A stretch of DNA of 35,710 nt from positions 1 to 35,710 of the forward strand of contig CAINMU010000095.1 in the NCBI GenBank assembly GCA_903850885.1. The letters are read 5' to 3'. Source of the DNA: an uncultured Opitutia bacterium (GTDB lineage: Bacteria > Verrucomicrobiota > Verrucomicrobiia > Opitutales > UBA953). The notes beneath the pieces are model-generated. The model had not been told where the DNA came from, searched no databases, and saw only the letters and a list, made by a program, of their open reading frames with translations. Both the position numbers and the translations under genes were made by a program. Of the stretch, positions 32,746 to 35,710 are shown one piece after another (the stretch's first letter is position 1; the number at the start of each line of letters is the position of its first letter).

Positions 32746-32754
32746 GCAGCATGA

Positions 32755-32791
32755 GTTGACCGGTTTATCAGTTGACCAGAAATGCAATGGG
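32755..32791. repeat. octamer tract O1 plus ATGCAATGGG block
   Basis: Three 8-nt units (GTTGACCG, GTTTATCA, GTTGACCA) are followed by GAAATGCAATGGG, which joins directly to double-hairpin copy A2. The same architecture recurs at 35308 and 35618. Confidence 0.75.
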
Positions 32792-32845
32792 TAAGGCTGA
32801 CCACCCTTGGTCAGCCGCGGTTGAGCGAAGGCGCTCAACCCTACC
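32790..32845. repeat. double-hairpin repeat, copy A2
   Basis: A 56-bp copy bounded by GGTAAGG and CCCTACC. Hairpins are GGCTGACC/GGTCAGCC (8 bp) and GGTTGAGCG/CGCTCAACC (9 bp). The second hairpin is identical to that in A1; the first differs only in the loop and one stem base. Confidence 0.88.
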
Positions 32846-32857
32846 TAAGATACAGCT

Positions 32858-32885
32858 AGGTCAGCACGCAGTGCTGACCCTACCC
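32858..32885. repeat. single-hairpin repeat, copy B2
   Basis: GGTCAGCAC (32859-32867) pairs with GTGCTGACC (32871-32879) around GCA, then CCTACCC follows. It is the B hairpin with a compensatory change (GC to TC on the left, GC to GA on the right) that keeps pairing. Confidence 0.82.
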
Positions 32886-32889
32886 TTAA

Positions 32890-33041
32890 AGAGAAGGGAC
32901 AGGGCTAGGGTCAGGGACAGGTTTCAACTCTTTGGGGCAGACACAGGAACAGTCGCAGGAAATTTTCCGAAGCTGCCACCCGAAGTTTGTATCTACCTTT
33001 GCACCTTTGCACAGGCCGCAGGCCGATTTGCACTTTTGCAC
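32890..33041. repeat. GGGACAGG tract, TTTTCCGAA block and TTTGCAC octamers
   Basis: Short motifs recur: GGGACAGG and close variants at 32896-32922; CAGGAAATTTTCCGAAG (32956-32972), matched by CAGGAAGTTTTCCGAAC at 35191-35207; and direct octamers CTTTGCAC (32997-33004, 33005-33012), then AGGCCGC/AGGCCGA, then TTTGCAC (33027-33033) and TTTTGCAC (33034-33041). I see no gene here. Confidence 0.6.
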
Positions 33042-33044
33042 AAC

Positions 33045-33072
33045 TAGGGCAGCACGCGGTGCTGCCCCTACC
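33045..33072. repeat. single-hairpin repeat, copy B3
   Basis: GGGCAGCAC (33047-33055), loop GCG, and GTGCTGCCC (33059-33067), followed by CTACC. The stem is identical to B1. Confidence 0.85.
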
Positions 33073-33082
33073 TCGCGCAGAC

Positions 33083-33108
33083 GGATGCGATGTCATCACA
33101 TCCCTACC
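33083..33108. repeat. hairpin after the symporter stop (GGATGCGATG type)
   Basis: GGATGCGATG (33083-33092) pairs with CATCACATCC (33094-33103) with one mismatch, followed by CTACC. The minus-strand symporter stop TAG (33104-33106) lies in the CTACC border. The hairpin directly follows that stop and could help end or stabilise the transcript. Confidence 0.7.
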
Positions 33109-35011
33109 CCCTACTCTTCGCCTCTTCCCTCGCCTGCGAAGCCGTGCTGTCCGCCCAGAGCTGACGGGTGACTTTAAGTAAGGCGTAGCCGCTCACGACC
33201 AAGACGGCCGTGAGAATCCAGGCCATGCGCAACCGCGATGGATCGCCCGAGGCGTAGAGAAAATTACCGATGGCAAAAAGCGCTGACCAGATGACGACAC
33301 AACCCGCGATCCAGCCGACGAAGGCCGCTCCGCTGCGATTCTCGGTCGCGACTTCCACCTCCGTGACTCCCGCTGCTGCCCGTATCGCCTTCCAACCCGG
33401 ACCCGCAGGCTTCACTTTGCGGTAAAAGGAAATCAGGGTGGCCGGATCGGTCTGGGGGCCGACATAAGCGGTGATGAGCCAAGCCAGCGTGGTTATCCCG
33501 ACCTGCACCATCGTCACGGTCGCAAAATCCGCCTTAGGCATCATGAGCGGCACCACTAACGAAGTCACGAGTGACATCACCATGGCCACGATTTCGCACC
33601 AAGCCGAGACCCGCCACCAGAACCAGCGCGCAATATAGATGAGCCCGGTCCCAGCGCCAATCGAAAGCAGGATCTGGAACGCTTGCTGCGCCGATGAAAG
33701 CGTCAAGCTAAGCAAAGCAGCGACAACGTAGAGCAAGACCGTCGAGAGGCGACCCACGTTAACATAGTGCCCCTCCGACCCGTCTTTCTTGATGAAGCGG
33801 CGGTAAAAATCGTGCACCAAATAAGATGACCCCCAATTGAGGTGCGTCAGGATCGTCGAAGAGTTCGCCGCCAAGAGGCCTCCAATCATCAATCCGACGA
33901 AGCCCACCGGGAGGAATTTCAGCATCGCGGGGAAGGCGGAGTCATGGCCGATGAGCGCGGGGTCCGCGTTCGGGAAGGCTGACTTGATCGCCGCAAGGTC
34001 CGGGTAGACGATGATCGAACAAAGCGCGGTGATGATCCAAGGCCAAGGCCGCAAGACGTAGTGAGCGATATTAAAGAAGAGCGTGCCGCCGAGGGAGTCC
34101 TTCTCGGATTTCGAGGCCAGCATACGCTGGGCGATATAGGAACCGCCGCCAGGCTCCGAGCCCGGATACCAGTTCGCCCACCAGCTAATCGCGATCGGCA
34201 TGATAAAAATCATCAGCGCCAATTCCAGCATCGTGAAGTTAGGCAACAGATCGAGGATGGGCTGACCCTTGCCGTCCGAGGCCGACATCACCGGCCTGCC
34301 GGCCGTCGTCACGACCTGCTGCGTCTTGAGCTGGATCACCAACGCCTTCAAGCCGGCCCAGCCGCTGGCCTCGCCCGTGAGACGGCGACCGACTTCCACG
34401 AGGGAGAACCAAGCGGCGGCGAAGACCGCGGTCATCTTGATGAAGAACTGGATCATATCGATGACCAGCACGCCCCAAAGCCCCGAGTGCGCCGCGAAGA
34501 CCACGTTCAGAATGCCGCAGATCACGATCGTCTGCCACGATGGCATCCCGAAAAGGATATTGGCGATTTTACAGGCGGCGAGCGTCACCATCCCCATGAT
34601 GAAACAGTTAAAGAATAACCCGAGGTAGACGGCCCGGAATCCGCGCACCACCGAAGCCTCCTTGCCGGAATAGCGGTGCTCATAAAATTCCAGATCCGTC
34701 ATCACTCCCGAACGGCGCCACAACCGCGCGAAGAAGAAAACCGTCGCGACCCCAGTCAGCACGAAGGCCCACCACTGCCAGTTGCCGGCGACGCCATACT
34801 TGCGCACCTGCTCGGTCACCCAGTTCGGGGTGTCGGACGAGAATGTCGTCGCGACCATCGAGAGACCGGCGAGCCACCAAGGCACCGAGCGGCCGGAGGC
34901 GAAGAACTCGGCAGTGCTGCCGCCCGATCGCTTGGCGAAGAACAACGCAGGGACGAAACAAATCAGAATCGTTGCTGCGACGATTATCCAATCAAGCAGG
35001 GTGATATTCAT
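33104..35011 (-). CDS. sodium:solute symporter (SSS/SGLT family)
   Basis: A 635-residue inner-membrane transporter with about 14 hydrophobic segments, of the LeuT fold. The ATG at 35011 (MNITLLDWIIVAATILI) is preferred over an upstream frame because helix 1 starts at once. Family features: FFASGRSVPWWLAGLSMVATTFSSDTPN near residues 36-63 (helix 1, part of the Na+ and substrate site), a long loop near residues 225-265, and the conserved SSTILTHLNWGSSYLVHDFYRRF segment corresponding to helix 8 with Na2-site serines. The substrate is unknown; sugars are plausible given the facing aldose epimerase, but related PVC transporters are uncharacterised. The last residues (KSRG) and the stop fall in repeat sequence. 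A poor promoter candidate (TATAAG on the minus strand, about 35074-35079) lies upstream. Confidence 0.92.
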   Translation of the reverse strand: MNITLLDWIIVAATILICFVPALFFAKRSGGSTAEFFASGRSVPWWLAGLSMVATTFSSDTPNWVTEQVRKYGVAGNWQWWAFVLTGVATVFFFARLWRRSGVMTDLEFYEHRYSGKEASVVRGFRAVYLGLFFNCFIMGMVTLAACKIANILFGMPSWQTIVICGILNVVFAAHSGLWGVLVIDMIQFFIKMTAVFAAAWFSLVEVGRRLTGEASGWAGLKALVIQLKTQQVVTTAGRPVMSASDGKGQPILDLLPNFTMLELALMIFIMPIAISWWANWYPGSEPGGGSYIAQRMLASKSEKDSLGGTLFFNIAHYVLRPWPWIITALCSIIVYPDLAAIKSAFPNADPALIGHDSAFPAMLKFLPVGFVGLMIGGLLAANSSTILTHLNWGSSYLVHDFYRRFIKKDGSEGHYVNVGRLSTVLLYVVAALLSLTLSSAQQAFQILLSIGAGTGLIYIARWFWWRVSAWCEIVAMVMSLVTSLVVPLMMPKADFATVTMVQVGITTLAWLITAYVGPQTDPATLISFYRKVKPAGPGWKAIRAAAGVTEVEVATENRSGAAFVGWIAGCVVIWSALFAIGNFLYASGDPSRLRMAWILTAVLVVSGYALLKVTRQLWADSTASQAREEAKSRG

Positions 35012-35119
35012 AAACGAACGGGGTAACAATGTTCTCATTCAGTCCCGCTCGGGTAGCAACCGACTTCCCCCGGCTTATATGAGCAGATAAGAGCATTAGT
35101 GCATGAGCCTTCGCATCTA

Positions 35120-35173
35120 GGTAGGGCTGACCGGCCCGGTCAGCCGCGGTTGAGCGGGCCGCTCAACCCTACC
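35120..35173. repeat. double-hairpin repeat, copy A3
   Basis: A 54-bp copy bounded by GGTAGGG and CCCTACC. Loops differ from A1/A2 (GGCCC in the first, GGGCC in the second), while the stems GGCTGACC/GGTCAGCC and GGTTGAGC/GCTCAACC are kept. Stem conservation with loop change argues that the structure matters. Confidence 0.87.
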
Positions 35174-35307
35174 TTAAATTCAAGGGACAGGGGCAGGAAG
35201 TTTTCCGAACCTGATTGCCGAAGCCGATGGCCGAAGGCTGGAACGCCGATACCCGAATGGCCGATGCCCAGTTGGCCGTCACCCGTCACCTGCAATGGCA
35301 GAGACAA
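35174..35307. repeat. GCCGAT/GCCGAA-rich degenerate tract
   Basis: After AAGGGACAGGGGCAGG and the TTTTCCGAA block, the motif GCCGAA or GCCGAT recurs about six times (35217-35270), giving an irregular direct repeat. GAACCTGATTGCCGA here resembles GAACCTGGTTCCCGATTGCCGA in the other repeat region. No gene is evident. Confidence 0.55.
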
Positions 35308-35352
35308 GTTGATCCGTTGATTAGTTGGCCAGTTGGCAAGAAATGCAATGGG
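35308..35352. repeat. octamer tract O2 plus ATGCAATGGG block
   Basis: Four exact 8-nt units: GTTGATCC, GTTGATTA, GTTGGCCA, GTTGGCAA (35308-35339), followed by GAAATGCAATGGG (35340-35352). It joins a different hairpin from the one that follows O1 and O4. Confidence 0.8.
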
Positions 35353-35469
35353 TAGGGGCGCGACGGCGTCGCGTCCGTTCGCAGCGCAAGGCACGATGAG
35401 ACGGGCAACCTATCCCGATCCTACAAAGTCGGTTCGCCTACGGACGCCACGCAGGGGCGCCCCTACCTT
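35351..35469. repeat. GGTAGGGG-bounded element with GCGCGAC hairpin
   Basis: The element starts GGTAGGGG, forms a hairpin from GCGCGAC/GTCGCGT (about 35357-35375), and runs to GGGGCGCCCCTACC (35454-35467), which repeats the inverted border. It is a longer member of the same bordered repeat class with an unrelated interior. Confidence 0.65.
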
Positions 35470-35508
35470 AAAGACAATTAGCCAACAGCCGAAGAAGACC
35501 GGGGGCCA

Positions 35509-35662
35509 GAGAGATACAAAGTTAGTTGATTGGTTGATCAGTTGGCCAGTTGGCCAGGGATACAAACGAGAGGCCCGGAGGCCCAGAGGCTCGGTGGACC
35601 AGAACAATACAACGTTAGTTGATTCGTTGACCAGTGGGCCAGTTGACAAGGTATGCAATGGG
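35509..35662. repeat. tandem pair of octamer tracts O3 and O4
   Basis: Two related units of about 60 bp. O3: GTTGATTG, GTTGATCA, GTTGGCCA, GTTGGCCA (35525-35556). O4: GTTGATTC, GTTGACCA, GTGGGCCA, GTTGACAA (35618-35649), then GGTATGCAATGGG. Each is preceded by a CCAGA...ATACAA...GTTA lead-in. The unit period is exactly 8 in all copies. Confidence 0.78.
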
Positions 35663-35710
35663 TAGGGCTGACCACCCTTGGTCAGCCGCGGTTGAGCGAG
35701 GGCGCTCAAC
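35661..35710. repeat. double-hairpin repeat, copy A4 (cut by window edge)
   Basis: It begins GGTAGGG directly after the O4 ATGCAATGGG block and carries GGCTGACC/GGTCAGCC and GGTTGAGCG with loop AGGG before CGCTCAAC; the window ends before the CCCTACC border. Confidence 0.85.

Noticed and set aside
35308-35662. CRISPR array
   Set aside because: The regular units are 8 nt with no unique spacers of 25-40 nt, and no cas genes are nearby.

Overview
The window looks like a chromosomal segment of a Verrucomicrobiota bacterium, probably Opitutae/Opitutales-like; this is inferred from gene content, not from a marker-gene comparison. The pointers are a double-length UvrA (also known from Chlamydiae, in the same PVC superphylum), a DUF1080 protein, a secreted multihaem cytochrome c paired with a PVC-type beta-propeller dehydrogenase, moderately high GC, weak Shine-Dalgarno use, and families of 'GGTAGGG...CCCTACC' hairpin repeats. 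Most of the window is ordinary, densely packed chromosome with no phage, insertion sequence, CRISPR array or tRNA that I can see.

Layout. 1-948 (minus): the end of a str operon, rpsL then rpsG, with a possible start of the next gene at the window edge. 1121-11414 (plus): a secreted TPR protein, sufE, ctaA and ctaB (haem A synthesis), 5-formyl-THF cyclo-ligase, and a 1840-residue tandem UvrA with four ATPase sites. 11530-13913 (plus): pdxJ, acpS and dprA. 13915-14547 (minus): a SanA-like membrane protein. 14701-16194 (plus): an NtrC-type sigma-54 activator with a good sigma-54 promoter match just before its start codon. 16234-18336: a secreted DUF1080 protein (plus), facing a coupled minus-strand pair (gamma-carbonic-anhydrase-like protein and a conserved protein of unknown function). 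18564-19169: rplU-rpmA with a leader and a clear terminator.

19300-26225 (minus): a translationally coupled cassette reading secreted PfpI/DJ-1-like protein, Tat-exported sugar isomerase-like TIM barrel, pentahaem cytochrome c, and beta-propeller dehydrogenase, followed by a MATE exporter and a 92-residue orphan. It looks like a periplasmic oxidation module: the dehydrogenase would pass electrons to the cytochrome, and perhaps on to the haem-A oxidase whose cofactor ctaA/ctaB make. 26290-27360 (minus): an orphan ABC ATPase. 27492-31236 (plus): three unrelated proteases in a row, one for each compartment: ClpP (cytosol), rhomboid (membrane) and Prc (periplasm). 31325-32503 (plus): membrane-anchored aldose 1-epimerase. 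33104-35011 (minus): a sodium/solute symporter.

The two largest non-coding stretches (32504-33103 and 35012-35710) flank the symporter and are filled with modular repeats: paired hairpins bounded by GGTAGGG/CCCTACC, single hairpins, octamer arrays of the form GTTGRYCA joined to an ATGCAATGGG block, and degenerate CAGGT/CGGG tracts. Repeat sequence supplies the stop codons of both the epimerase and the symporter. These arrays, the asymmetric double UvrA, the coupled oxidation cassette and the protease trio are the most interesting items.
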